Part shown: positions 53,156 to 63,009 of the stretch, in pieces
Layout of the letters: each line of letters begins with the position of its first letter
Position numbering within the stretch: the stretch's first letter is position 1
Origin: JAFNAG01 sp963824985
GTDB lineage: Bacteria; Acidobacteriota; UBA6911
Assembly (NCBI GenBank): GCA_963824985.1
Contig: CAWGRQ010000020.1
Coordinates: 1-64,000 of the forward strand
Length of the DNA stretch: 64,000 nucleotides
Direction of reading: 5' to 3'
Translations under genes and position numbers: made by a program
Notes under the pieces: generated by a model
Seen by the model: only the letters and a program-made list of their open reading frames with translations
Told to the model about the DNA's origin: nothing
Database searches by the model: none

Positions 53156-56100
53156 GGCTTGACGACCTCCAGCGTGCCGGCGCGGCTGAGACCGACGACG
53201 GTGCGGTTGTATAGCCCCTCGGCAAATGCCGGGGGCACCTGGAACCGGCCGGCGTTGTCGGCCCGCACACGGTAGACGAACGTTCCGATATCCCTGCCGG
53301 CGTCCCCGTACAGTATGAGGCGATCCTCGCGCACGTCGATGTGGCTCGGTACCCAGTCCGACCTGTCGGGCAGCCCCACCGGGAGCGCTGCGCTTGCGCC
53401 GCGCTGCCGGCGCATTGCCGGGTCGTAGAACGGCGTGCTGGAATCGGCCGCCGGCTGCAGTTCGAGCACCGGCTCGACGCCGCCCGGGAGCAGATCGACG
53501 ATCGCGATCTGCGGCAGACGGTCACGATTCGTCGCTCGCACGCGGACGCGGACGAAAAACTCGTCCCCCACGGTAACGCGCGACAGCAGGTTGCCCCTGG
53601 CGTCGATGAACTCCCGAATGATCTCGACTCCCTGGCTCAGTTCCGCCGCGGGCGGATTGCGGTCGAATCCCGACTCGTTGACGACATAGTAGGCGGGGGC
53701 GGACGCGCCCTTCGAGAACTCCACGCGGGCGGCCGTCTCCGAAAGGCTCACTTTCGGGATTGCCCCTTGCGGGAGGGTAAGCGCGCGCGCCCGGCCATCC
53801 TTGTCGATCTCGCGGATGCCGAGCCGGGCGGCCTCGCCCGTGCCCTTCGAGTAGGCATCGAGGGCGAGCAGTGTGCAGGCCGCCGACAGAGAATTCACCG
53901 ATTGGCCGCTGATGGCGGCGCTCATGGTTTCAAGGGCGGCCGGCGGCGCCGCGTCGAGGCGGTTTGGAAAATGCTTCGCCATCAGATACAGGAGTTGCGC
54001 GTCGTGGACGACGACATCGTAATAGATCTCGTCGCCGAAGTCGCCCTTTCGGGCGGACCACGGCACCCGCGCCATGATGCGGTCGGCGTCAGCCGTGCGC
54101 TGCATCAGGCGGTAGGTCGATGCAAGATAGGCGGCGGCGAGATCGGTCGGCCAGGTCTGCCCATAGCGCTGGGTCAGCTCCTGCTCCACATTGGTCAGAG
54201 CGGCGGTCGGCCTCTCACCCTGGCGGGCCATCAGGTACGCGGCATAGGCGCGCAGGCGCGCCTCGGCGAGCGTGCTCGCCGGCGTCAAGACGAACTGCGC
54301 CAGCCATCGGTCGAGGCTTTGGAGCAGGTCCTGGGGAATGGCCTGGCCTCGCTCCCTGGCCTCGACCAGGAAGTGCACGGCGTAGACCGTCGGGAACTCG
54401 GCGGTATCCGGCGAGGACGTCCAGAGCCCGAGGCCGCCGCTATCGTTCAGCCGGCCGCGCAGTGCCGAGAACGTGGCGTCGAGCGGCTTATCGTTTTTGT
54501 CCCGGATCGAGCCGAACTCGGGGCGCGAAAGCAGGATCAGCGCGCCGAAGCCCTGGCTGATGATCTGTTCCGTACAGGTGTACTCGTAATCCCGGAGGTA
54601 CGCCGTCAAGCCCTGTCCCCAGGCGAGCGGCAGCATGGACACGGCGGCTTCCACCGTGCGCCGTTCGCGGTAGAGCTCCCGGGTGAGCGGCGCGGCCGCA
54701 CTCGAACCTTCCACGCGCCCCAGAGTCAGCGTGGTGCGGAATGCAGCGGCGGGCCGCACGCTTACGCTCTCTTCGATGCGCGCTTCCGCCTGGCCGCGGC
54801 GGGCCCGGAAAACGAGGGTTGCGGGACCGAGCGCCGGATTCGCCTTCACCCGGAATTCCCCCACGCCTTCCTTTTTCTCGGGAATCTGCAGATCCAGGCC
54901 GGTCGGGCTCAACAATGACAGTCCGGCGCCGGGCTGCACGTCCAGGCGGATCGGGCCGTCGCCAGACGAGTTGTTGAATACCCCGACGCTGAGGAGAAAC
55001 TCGTCGCCCGGCGATACTGTCGCCGGCACGTTGGGCGTCAGAATGAAATCGCCCCGCACTTCGGTTGCGGCTTCCGCCACGCCCATGCGGCGAGGGCTGG
55101 CGGCCACGGCGACGATGCGCAACCGGCCGTTGAAGTAGTCGGGTACGGCGAACTCGAGATTGCGGCCGTCGCGGCCGACGTCGATCACCCCTGACCACCA
55201 GGCTACGGCCGGCTTGCGCTTCCTGCTGAACGGATTCAGCTGCCGGGCGATGCCCCCCTCGGAGTCGCCTCCCGGAGCCGACAGGGTAAGAAACCGCTGG
55301 AAGTCCGGCAGGATCAGATCCAGGATCTGCCGCGTCTCGACCTCGAGCATGCGCTTCTGGAAAAAGTATCCCAGCGGATCGGGATTCCGGTAGCGCGCGA
55401 CCTGCAGGATGCCCTCGTCCACGGCGAGCACCGCGATGCGCGACGCCTCGCCCGTCGTTACCCGCATGGTCAGCATCTCGCCGGGTTTGATCTGCCGGGG
55501 CGCATCGATGGTTACCGCTTCCGTTCGCGACGACAGGTTTGCCCCGAATGCCGCAACCGCATACGACAGCGGGCTCATGAACAGCTCGTCGGAGGCGGGA
55601 TCGCGGATGAACTGGACGCTGACATAGCCGTTGCCTTCGAAGTCATCCGGCAGCGTGATGCGCTGGACCGAACTCGTCGTGGAGGTCTTGAACCACTGGT
55701 GGCGGTACACGCGCTCGCGCTCGATCGTGATCAGGCCGGCGCCGGCATACGGCGCCCGAATGCTGACCTCAATGGTGTCGCCGCCCCGGTAACTGGGCTT
55801 GTCGAGCCGGATCTGCAGTTCGGCATCCCGGTCCAGGGAGCGTGACAGGTTCGCCTGCCCGGCTACCGTGTAGCCCAACGTGTTGAGTGTCGCTCCGGAA
55901 GCATCACGGAGCACCAGTACGAAATCGCCCGGTTCGTCGGTGGGCAGCGGGAAGGACGTGCCTCCGGCGTCGATGTCCACGCGGCGTGCGCTGCGCACGG
56001 TTTCCCGAAGCCGCGAGACGTACTTCAGGGTTCCGTCCCGCTGCTGGGTCAAAACCGAGACGAACTTCCGCTGGACCCATTCGAGCGTAAGGCCGGCGGC

Positions 56101-58992
56101 CGCCACCGGATCGAGCTTCTGGTTCACGGCGAGCCAGTCGGCGCTGCGGTCGCTGGCGCGGCGCAGGAACGAAAGGTCTCCGTCCGGCTTGACGCCGACG
56201 AGAAAGGAGGCATCGGAGACAATCGCGCTCTCCTGTGCGGCGACGTTGCGCCCCCCTTCGGCCTCGTACGCGCGGGCCAGAACGTTGAGACGGTAGGCGC
56301 GGCCGGCGAAGCGTTTCAGATCGAGGCTGAATTCAGCCAATCCGCTCGCATCGGTGGTTGCAGCCGCCAGGCGTTCGCGGTAGGGCTCCTTGAGCAGCTC
56401 GCCGATTTGAAAGCGGTAGTCCTGATGGCGCGCAAACCGCGGCAGCGCCGGCGTCAGGCTCAGGTCCCCCTCGACGCGCCGGTTGCCCGCCGGCTCTCCG
56501 AACAGATGCGCGACGGTAACCTTCGCCGTCACGTCGTCGGGCTTGAGCCAACCGGCAAAAGGCGTGCCGGCCAGCTCGAGCTGGACCTTCAAGCGATCGG
56601 GCTCGAACTCCTGGACCCGGAACGCCGTGCTGCCGATCTGAACGCGGCGGCGCTCATCGCTGGCCAGGTAGGCCACGGCTTCATAGGTGCCGGTCGGGGA
56701 GGCCGGCCCGCTGGTGAAGGTGACCTCGTCGAAGGAGTCCGCAGACAGGGTCAGGCGGGTGCGACTGACGACCAGACCGCGCGAATCGGTGATCTCGACA
56801 TCGAGCGGCAGTCCTGCAAGTGATGCTTTCCAGTCGGCGGTCCGGGTGAGCACGCCGAGATGGGTGGTTTCGCCCGGGCGGTAGATGCCGCGATCCGAAA
56901 ACATATAGGTGGACAACTGCTGCCCCGATTGTGCGCTCTCCACGCCTCCGGTGTCGTAGCGGGACAGGTCGAGCCGGCGCCCGCCGGTGCGGAACGGCAT
57001 AAACGAAACATCGGCGTCCCTGGTTACGACAATCATTTGCGGCGTCTGCTCGTCCCGGAGCGGCGGCGGATTCGGGAGCTGCGCCCGGCCGGACGCATCC
57101 GTCAATCGGGAGAGCACCGCCAGGCCGTTGGCGCCCACCAGGTCTACTTGCGCGCCCACCGCAGGCAGGCCGGTCCGGATTGACTGCACGAACACGTCCC
57201 GGCTGCCGTCGTTTGCCTGTTTCACAATAAAGCCGAGATCGGTCGCGAGAATGAGCCGCGCGTCATTGATGGCAGGATAGTCCATTTCGAAATCGGACGG
57301 ATTGCTGCCCGATCCGGCTGTCCCCGGCCGGCGGCGGACCGCGCGCAAGTGCAGAAGAAAAAGCCCCTGGCGCTGGGGCGACTGATCCTGCAGGTACTGG
57401 CCGAGGTCGATGCTGTCATAGACGGGTTTGCCGGGCGGCTGCCCGCCGTAGTTGCGCACCGTCACGAAACGCTCGATCAGCCTGTTTTCCAGGTCGCCGT
57501 AGAGCCCCGGCCGCGAAAAATCCCACATTGCGGTTTCGAGATGTTGCAGCTGGTTCGGCAGCAGGCGGCCGATCTCGACCCTGACGTACGCCACATCGCG
57601 CGTGAGGAACCCGACTTTCCGATTGCCCGTGAGCGGCAGCAGCGCCCCCTCGCCCAGGAATGTCAGGGCACGGGGATAAGGCTGCACTTTTACCGTGGCC
57701 AGGTAGGGCTTGGCCGTGATATATCCGCCGATGCCCTGGAGGTTGTCCTGCACCTGAACGTAAAGATAGCGGCCTACCGGAGCAGTGAGCCTGAATCCGT
57801 GGGCCGTTCCGCTCCCATCATCCGACGGCACATAGCTCAGACTCACCGGCTGGGACAAGGCAAGGATATCGGCGCCGATCTGGACCGGAGAGTTCCAGCT
57901 GAACGGACGGAGATCCTCCTTGGGCTGCTGCGGGTGGCGCTCCGGCAGAAGATGGGCGGTGATTCTGCCGCTGAACGCGCTTTCAGCGACCGGCGAGGAA
58001 CTCGACAGCAGCAGGATCTGCTCGGGTTCGTAGCGCGCATTGTCCACTACGGTCATGCGCGCATCGGAAATGCGCAGGCTGGCGCGTCCTGGAATCGTGA
58101 CGACGGCTTCGATCCGATCGACGGTATCATTGCCACCGCGGTCGGCGCGCACTCCCTTGTCGACGCGCAGGGTCATGGGCGTGTCGTCGCGCGGCATCGC
58201 CAGCGGCGACGAGTGGATGAAGGCGGCAAGGCGGAACTTATCGTAGGCCACCGTGAAATTGCGGCTGTCCGGCGCCAGGCCGAGGTACTCCGCGTCCTTC
58301 GCCGTGATGAGCGAAACCTTCGACTCGAACCGCTCGCTGTCCACCGGATGGGTGAACGCGACGGTCGCGACGAGTTTCTTCATATTCGGATCCTGCGGAT
58401 CCTGGTAAAACTGGCTGTCGGCGATCCGCGCCGCGAAGGGTTGGCTCCTGAACTTGAATGTGTATTGCCTGAGCCTGGCCTGGGCGCTGAGTACGCCGCT
58501 CCGCGCGAGCCTCACGCTGAATTCAACATCGACCGGCCAGTCGTCCTTCGGAGTAAACAGCAGTTCTTTGTCGCCGGTCCAGAACCAGGTGCCGGCTACG
58601 GCCGGCGAAAGATCGATGCCCGAGGTTACTTCGGCGTTCACCGCTACCAGGGGCGCCGCCGACTCGGCAAACGCCACCTTCATGGGCTTGATCGACCTGA
58701 TGCCGTTTTCGTCGTATTCGGTCAATCCCGGCGCATCGACGGTATAGGCGATGTAGTGCGGTTTGGGACGGGTCCCGTACCAATAGTAGGCGTAGCCGAC
58801 CGCGACCAGGAGGAGCGCCAGCAGCGTCGCGGTTCTCGGATGCGTTGCCAGATGGCGCCTGCCGCGGGCGGCGTGCTTTCCCGTAATCCGAATCCATGCC
58901 GGCGCTTCCCAGTGCCAGTGCCCGAACACCGCAACCAAGAGGCGCTTAATCACTGTTAAAAAAATCCGGAAAGCCAATGAAATATTTTTCAT
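53152..58992 (-). CDS. Bacterial alpha-2-macroglobulin
   Basis: 1946 residues, membrane-anchored (TATLLALLLVAVGYAYYW, residues about 50-68). Order as in YfhM-type proteins: MG domains (SAAPLVAVNAEVTSGIDLSPAV, RDVAYVRVEIGRL, MFSDRGIYRPGETTHLGVL), bait region, the MG7-like VIDVGRDGRNLEFAVPDYFNGRLRIVAVA, then the thioester motif YTCTEQIISQGF (CTEQ, Cys about 1473) in the toroid domain, and a C-terminal receptor-like domain. The thioester traps attacking proteases covalently. Translationally coupled to pbpC. No frameshift over 5.8 kb, in contrast to the debris to its left, so this is core chromosome. Confidence 0.95.
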   Translation of the reverse strand: MKNISLAFRIFLTVIKRLLVAVFGHWHWEAPAWIRITGKHAARGRRHLATHPRTATLLALLLVAVGYAYYWYGTRPKPHYIAYTVDAPGLTEYDENGIRSIKPMKVAFAESAAPLVAVNAEVTSGIDLSPAVAGTWFWTGDKELLFTPKDDWPVDVEFSVRLARSGVLSAQARLRQYTFKFRSQPFAARIADSQFYQDPQDPNMKKLVATVAFTHPVDSERFESKVSLITAKDAEYLGLAPDSRNFTVAYDKFRLAAFIHSSPLAMPRDDTPMTLRVDKGVRADRGGNDTVDRIEAVVTIPGRASLRISDARMTVVDNARYEPEQILLLSSSSPVAESAFSGRITAHLLPERHPQQPKEDLRPFSWNSPVQIGADILALSQPVSLSYVPSDDGSGTAHGFRLTAPVGRYLYVQVQDNLQGIGGYITAKPYLATVKVQPYPRALTFLGEGALLPLTGNRKVGFLTRDVAYVRVEIGRLLPNQLQHLETAMWDFSRPGLYGDLENRLIERFVTVRNYGGQPPGKPVYDSIDLGQYLQDQSPQRQGLFLLHLRAVRRRPGTAGSGSNPSDFEMDYPAINDARLILATDLGFIVKQANDGSRDVFVQSIRTGLPAVGAQVDLVGANGLAVLSRLTDASGRAQLPNPPPLRDEQTPQMIVVTRDADVSFMPFRTGGRRLDLSRYDTGGVESAQSGQQLSTYMFSDRGIYRPGETTHLGVLTRTADWKASLAGLPLDVEITDSRGLVVSRTRLTLSADSFDEVTFTSGPASPTGTYEAVAYLASDERRRVQIGSTAFRVQEFEPDRLKVQLELAGTPFAGWLKPDDVTAKVTVAHLFGEPAGNRRVEGDLSLTPALPRFARHQDYRFQIGELLKEPYRERLAAATTDASGLAEFSLDLKRFAGRAYRLNVLARAYEAEGGRNVAAQESAIVSDASFLVGVKPDGDLSFLRRASDRSADWLAVNQKLDPVAAAGLTLEWVQRKFVSVLTQQRDGTLKYVSRLRETVRSARRVDIDAGGTSFPLPTDEPGDFVLVLRDASGATLNTLGYTVAGQANLSRSLDRDAELQIRLDKPSYRGGDTIEVSIRAPYAGAGLITIERERVYRHQWFKTSTTSSVQRITLPDDFEGNGYVSVQFIRDPASDELFMSPLSYAVAAFGANLSSRTEAVTIDAPRQIKPGEMLTMRVTTGEASRIAVLAVDEGILQVARYRNPDPLGYFFQKRMLEVETRQILDLILPDFQRFLTLSAPGGDSEGGIARQLNPFSRKRKPAVAWWSGVIDVGRDGRNLEFAVPDYFNGRLRIVAVAASPRRMGVAEAATEVRGDFILTPNVPATVSPGDEFLLSVGVFNNSSGDGPIRLDVQPGAGLSLLSPTGLDLQIPEKKEGVGEFRVKANPALGPATLVFRARRGQAEARIEESVSVRPAAAFRTTLTLGRVEGSSAAAPLTRELYRERRTVEAAVSMLPLAWGQGLTAYLRDYEYTCTEQIISQGFGALILLSRPEFGSIRDKNDKPLDATFSALRGRLNDSGGLGLWTSSPDTAEFPTVYAVHFLVEARERGQAIPQDLLQSLDRWLAQFVLTPASTLAEARLRAYAAYLMARQGERPTAALTNVEQELTQRYGQTWPTDLAAAYLASTYRLMQRTADADRIMARVPWSARKGDFGDEIYYDVVVHDAQLLYLMAKHFPNRLDAAPPAALETMSAAISGQSVNSLSAACTLLALDAYSKGTGEAARLGIREIDKDGRARALTLPQGAIPKVSLSETAARVEFSKGASAPAYYVVNESGFDRNPPAAELSQGVEIIREFIDARGNLLSRVTVGDEFFVRVRVRATNRDRLPQIAIVDLLPGGVEPVLELQPAADSSTPFYDPAMRRQRGASAALPVGLPDRSDWVPSHIDVREDRLILYGDAGRDIGTFVYRVRADNAGRFQVPPAFAEGLYNRTVVGLSRAGTLEVVKP

Positions 58993-59029
58993 AGGACCAC
59001 TCTAATGTATTTTGGCAATGAGCCGCGCA

Positions 59030-59098
59030 TTCCCTTATCATAACAGACCCTGGAATTATTCGGAGTTGAGGCGCGAACTATCAATTCGCGATGGACAG
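59030..59098. repeat. Dispersed repeat upstream of the alpha-2-macroglobulin gene
   Basis: About 69 bp closely related to 42142-42210 (ATTCCCTTATCATAACA, CCCTGGAATT, GGAGTTGAGGCGCGAA, TCAATTCGCGATGGACA). The second half also recurs, diverged, at 44530-44565 and 50794-50830. It contains the palindrome-like GCGCGAA ... TTCGCG. Confidence 0.6.
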
Positions 59099-59144
59099 GA
59101 CAGGTCAAGAGCCTTCGTTTCACATACCTGCAATTCGACTCAGT

Positions 59145-59426
59145 TTATTTACCTTGCGGGATTTCTTTCCAATACACGCGGTTGATCAAAAGGGAGTTCA
59201 ACCTGATGGCGCCCGGAAAGGGGCAAGCCTCGACGCAGCTGCCGTCGTACCAGCACTCCCCCGGGTACATCACGATCGGGGGCTTCCCCTTCTCGGCATT
59301 CGGCAGAAACAGGTCCACCTGGCACACCTCGACGCACTGGTTGCAGCCGCGGCAGAGATCATCATCGATCGTAATCGGACTGAACACCGCCGGCTCCGGC
59401 GATGCGTATATCGTTCGCTTCGTCAC
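59145..59426 (-). CDS. Two-cluster [4Fe-4S] ferredoxin
   Basis: 93 residues from GTG 59426 behind GGGAGGGA; the longer frame lacks a ribosome site. Two cluster motifs are visible: LCRGCNQCVEVCQVD and CWYDGSCVEACPFPGAI (the first Cys spaced as in adenylylsulfate-reductase-type subunits). It would pass electrons to or from the flavoprotein coded 82 bp upstream. AprB/fumarate-reductase-like partners have the same size and cluster arrangement. Confidence 0.88.
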   Translation of the reverse strand: MTKRTIYASPEPAVFSPITIDDDLCRGCNQCVEVCQVDLFLPNAEKGKPPIVMYPGECWYDGSCVEACPFPGAIRLNSLLINRVYWKEIPQGK

Positions 59427-59508
59427 GTTCCCTCCCGGGAACACCGGGTGCCGAGTACTGAGCAAAAACCTGAATGCGATGCTTTGACTCCGCACCGGTA
59501 TGCAGCGC

Positions 59509-61434
59509 TCAGCACTCTCTCATGTAGTTCTCTTCCAGCGCCCCGTAGTAATCTATCGGCATCGAGCCTGTGTTCACTCCACTATCCGTCAGAAACACGG
59601 TCACGAATTTCTTCCACTCAGGCGGATCCACTTCAGGGAAATCAATCCTGGCGAATTGCAGCTCTTTGGAACTGGCTCTCCGCGCCCGGCAGGCGTGCAG
59701 GACAATTTCGGCATTGGTCAGCACGTTCGCCGCTTCCAGCGAGCGGACCAAATCGTGCGGATTTCGCGCGCCTAAGTTTGCGGCCTCGTTTGTCTGCATT
59801 TGTCGCACCAGGTGAATGCCGGTGCTCAGGATCTCCTCGCTTTTAACCGCGCCGCAGTAGTGCTGCATCAGTCGTGCGGAGGCGGCATTGAGTTCCTGCC
59901 AATGTATGCCGCGCTCCCGCTCGAGCGGACGGTAAACCCGATGTCTTTCGGCTTGCACCTGAGTGTCATCAGGAACGGCAGGCCCGGCTTTGGCTGCAAA
60001 GGCCGCGGCGTGGCGCCCGGCATAATGACCGGTCGCCGCGGCATGGCCGAAGCAATTCGAAGCGAAAAGCATATCTCCGGCAGCGAAGAGACCTTCGAGG
60101 TTGGTCATCAGCTTCCAGTCGTTGACCGCGCCGCCCGGCAATCCGAACAGTTGCCGTTCCTGGGGCAGGAAGGATCCCGATTTCCAGCCATCGCCGTAGC
60201 TTTGCAGTGCGTGGCGATCGGGATCGAATCCCGCGCTCTGGTACGCTTCGAGCACCGGAACTTTGGATTTGCCCTCCTGGCCCACCATCATTCCCCAGAT
60301 CACCCGCCGCTCCATTTTCGGCATGCGCGAGAGATCGGCGAAGAACGGCAGCTTGAATCCTTTTTGGAGAAGCTCATCCACCGGAAGTGTTTCAGGACCC
60401 TGGAACTCATATACCGGAAAATCGGGCTCGCCGCCCCCTTTCAAAAACAGGCGCTGGCCGGGGGCGGGGCGATATCGATCCGAGACGCTCGACAGGATGC
60501 GGCCGTCCCGATCAGCCCATGGAATTTCCCGCCCTTCCGCGTCCACCATCGAGCAGGCGTACCAGGTATTGTGATTATTGCCGGTGGAGTACGGTGGAAA
60601 GCTCCGCGTGCCTGACCATTCCCCTTTCACCGACTTTTCCATCATCGTAAACCTGAGGCCGGCGCGCCATCCCATGGCATGGCCATCGCCGGTACATTGG
60701 GGAGGGCGGAATTCGGACAAGCCCGAAGCCGCCGGAGAGAAAAGCCAGATGCGTGTCGGCCGCGACGTGCACAGGACCGTTGCCTTGGCACCAAATACCA
60801 GGAACCTGCCGGTCCGGGCGTCGACTCCAACGGCGCCGACGATTCGGGATCCGATTTTTCCGCCTTCCGTCAGCAGACCGGTCGTCATCGAGCGATCCAC
60901 GATGCGGACGCCCAACCGCTTGCATTCCTGGTAGAGCGCGCGTTTGAAGGTCGTGCCCCACACGCGCAGCGTGAAGCGGCTCACATAATCGTAGGCAAAG
61001 AGGAGCCTGGTTTTTTCGTCCCGAAATTCCGCGCCGCAAAATTCATCTTCCGTGTCCCGGATTTTCGCGCCCATGTTTTCCAGATCCAGCAAGCGGTCAT
61101 ATCCTTCGCGGCATTCGATATAATGGGAGATGCCGTTGGAATAGCCGTCGTGGCTTCGGATCATCGCATCGGCCAGTTCTTCGGGCGTGACGCGCGAACA
61201 TGGATTCGTCGCGGCGGATTCCCAGTGATCGCAACCCGACCCGCCGGCGCCGCTGGAAATCGTCGCCGCTTTTTCCACCAGCAGGACCCTCGCTCCTTGG
61301 CGCGCGGCGCCAATTGCGGCAAAGCAGCCGGCGGCGCCGCCGCCGAGCACGAGGACATCCGAGCTCAATTTGGTGGTTTTATCCCATGCAACGGGATAGG
61401 GCCACCGGATTTTTTCAGGAGGCGTTTTCGGCAT
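59509..61434 (-). CDS. FAD-binding reductase (fumarate/APS-reductase flavoprotein family)
   Basis: 641 residues from ATG 61434. Rossmann FAD-binding start SSDVLVLGGGAAGCFAAIGAARQGARVLLVEKA, then GSGCDHWESAATNP, a family-typical CTGDGHAMGWRAGL, and the FAD-closing NLEGLFAAGDMLFASNCFGHAAATGHYAGR. The C-terminal helical part (RLMQHYCGAVKSEEILSTGI) matches the AprA/FrdA end. The start overlaps the symporter stop by 20 bp, and the ferredoxin follows. Catalyses a reduction or oxidation of a small molecule brought in by the symporter, by inference. The substrate is not evident; no full set of sulfate-reduction genes is present. Confidence 0.88.
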   Translation of the reverse strand: MPKTPPEKIRWPYPVAWDKTTKLSSDVLVLGGGAAGCFAAIGAARQGARVLLVEKAATISSGAGGSGCDHWESAATNPCSRVTPEELADAMIRSHDGYSNGISHYIECREGYDRLLDLENMGAKIRDTEDEFCGAEFRDEKTRLLFAYDYVSRFTLRVWGTTFKRALYQECKRLGVRIVDRSMTTGLLTEGGKIGSRIVGAVGVDARTGRFLVFGAKATVLCTSRPTRIWLFSPAASGLSEFRPPQCTGDGHAMGWRAGLRFTMMEKSVKGEWSGTRSFPPYSTGNNHNTWYACSMVDAEGREIPWADRDGRILSSVSDRYRPAPGQRLFLKGGGEPDFPVYEFQGPETLPVDELLQKGFKLPFFADLSRMPKMERRVIWGMMVGQEGKSKVPVLEAYQSAGFDPDRHALQSYGDGWKSGSFLPQERQLFGLPGGAVNDWKLMTNLEGLFAAGDMLFASNCFGHAAATGHYAGRHAAAFAAKAGPAVPDDTQVQAERHRVYRPLERERGIHWQELNAASARLMQHYCGAVKSEEILSTGIHLVRQMQTNEAANLGARNPHDLVRSLEAANVLTNAEIVLHACRARRASSKELQFARIDFPEVDPPEWKKFVTVFLTDSGVNTGSMPIDYYGALEENYMREC

Positions 61435-62836
61435 GCCGTTTCCCTGGTGTCGCCGACAGGCTGACGGCGACAAAGACAAATGCGGATACCGCATACGCGA
61501 GGAACAATCCGAGATCGACGTTGATCAGGCCCTGCAACGGGCCGGGAATTCCCAGCAAGAAAGCCAGCACGCCGATGGCGCCGCCCGCGATCATTGCGGC
61601 TAAAGCGCCCCGCGCGGTGGCTCGCTTCCACAGCACGCCGCCCAACAGCGGCACGAGCATGCTGCCCATGTAGGGATAATTAAAGATGATCATGGTATAG
61701 AGAATTCCCTTGGCATTCAGCGCAATCCAGATTCCGGCGCCGAGCGCTCCGATGATCGTCATGCGCGAGACCAGTTTCGCGTATTTCAGTTCGTCGAGCT
61801 GAGCGGAGGGGTGAAAAACCTTGTTGTAGAGGTCGCGGGCGAAACAGCCGGAAAGCGAAATCATCAGGCAACTCGCACACGACATCGCAGCGGCGAGCAA
61901 AGCGGAAACCACCAAACCAGCCAATACCGGATTCAGCATTGCCTGAATGACCTGCGGAAGCACGGCGGCATTGGCCGCTTCCGGGAAGAGCCGGCGTCCG
62001 GCGGCGCCGATCAGGGCGGTGCACAAGCTGATCCCGATCACGAGGATTCCGGCCAGAATGCAGCCCCAGCGGGCGATCTGCGCGGAGCGCGCCGCCTGAT
62101 ACCGCATATACGCGTCATAGGACACCGAGATCGATAATAGAAAGGGGACAATCAGAAATACGGCCTTGGATCCCATGCCGGCCGGGATGAATGGCGTCGA
62201 CGCAAACTGCACGGCCGCATGCAAGCCTCCCGTTTTCATCAGTGCAAGAATGACGACCAATGGAATGCCGACGGTAACAATGCTGACCTGAACGGAGTCC
62301 GCGGCGACGACTCCCCACATTCCTGCCAGCACGCAGTAGAACATCACGACGAGACCGACGATGATGACCGCCTTGGCGTAGCTCAGACCGAAAATCGACA
62401 GGACGGAACCCGCAGCCATGAGTTGAGCGACGAAAATGCCGAGCAGGCTCGGGATGTTCGAGGCCCAGGCCCATAGTCGGACGGCTCTCATCTCGCCATA
62501 TCGGTCGCCGAAGAAATCGAGCGGGACAAAGCCGGTTTGCGTGCGCAATTTGCCGGCGGCGAAGATGCCGGCGAGAATCAATCCGCCGCCGCATCCGAGC
62601 CCGTACCAAACTCCGGGCCAGAGTCCCTTGTCCGCGCCCATCTCGGCGCCGCCGAGAATGACGCCGGCGCCTATTTGAACGGCGGCGAGCGAGGCGGTTG
62701 TGAGCGCGAGTCCGAGCTTTCTGCCGGCAACCAGGAAGTCCGATGCCATTTTCACCCGCCGGGCCAGGACCATTCCGATCGTCAACATGACTATGAAATA
62801 TAGAACCACGACCAAAAAAAGCATATCGGCTCGCAT
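61415..62836 (-). CDS. Sodium:solute symporter (SSS family)
   Basis: 473 residues from ATG 62836 (a longer frame exists upstream). About 13 membrane segments; the SSS signature is seen in SLAAVQIGAGVILGGAEMG and WASNIPSLLGIFVAQLMAAGSVLSIFG; the sodium-site region around SCASCLMISLSGCFARDLYN also fits. It imports an organic solute with Na+. The gene leads the operon and overlaps the flavoprotein start by 20 bp, so the transported compound is likely the substrate of that enzyme. Confidence 0.92.
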   Translation of the reverse strand: MRADMLFLVVVLYFIVMLTIGMVLARRVKMASDFLVAGRKLGLALTTASLAAVQIGAGVILGGAEMGADKGLWPGVWYGLGCGGGLILAGIFAAGKLRTQTGFVPLDFFGDRYGEMRAVRLWAWASNIPSLLGIFVAQLMAAGSVLSIFGLSYAKAVIIVGLVVMFYCVLAGMWGVVAADSVQVSIVTVGIPLVVILALMKTGGLHAAVQFASTPFIPAGMGSKAVFLIVPFLLSISVSYDAYMRYQAARSAQIARWGCILAGILVIGISLCTALIGAAGRRLFPEAANAAVLPQVIQAMLNPVLAGLVVSALLAAAMSCASCLMISLSGCFARDLYNKVFHPSAQLDELKYAKLVSRMTIIGALGAGIWIALNAKGILYTMIIFNYPYMGSMLVPLLGGVLWKRATARGALAAMIAGGAIGVLAFLLGIPGPLQGLINVDLGLFLAYAVSAFVFVAVSLSATPGKRHAENAS

Positions 62837-63009
62837 GTTGAGTTGGACCGCCAACTTACTACAGAGCGCCACCAGGATCAATGAATTCGCGGATGCGGTT
62901 CGCTAAAACCTCGTCCGCAAAGATTGATCTTACGGGGCGACCTCTCAGTTATTAGGTGCCGCAATGACACTCTTTCATGTGTGAGAATCTGTGTGAGAAA
63001 ACCGCCCAA
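62837..63009. other. Upstream region of the symporter operon
   Basis: Contains the repeat ACCTCGTCCGCAA-G-ATTGATCTTACGGGG at 62908-62945, shared with 42997-43037. No gene. Confidence 0.4.

Noticed and set aside
50633..53275. Plus-strand open frame of 880 codons opposite pbpC
   Set aside because: It is the antisense shadow of the high-GC pbpC gene: composition is Arg/Gln/Pro/His-rich with no family signal, while the minus strand shows all PBP motifs.
57349..58959. Plus-strand open frame of 536 codons opposite the alpha-2-macroglobulin gene
   Set aside because: Antisense shadow; the minus-strand frame is unbroken over 5.8 kb and matches the family end to end.
59145..61434. Dissimilatory APS reductase (AprAB) assignment
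   Set aside because: Size and order fit, but no other sulfate-reduction gene is nearby and a symporter is coupled instead; I kept the broader family name.
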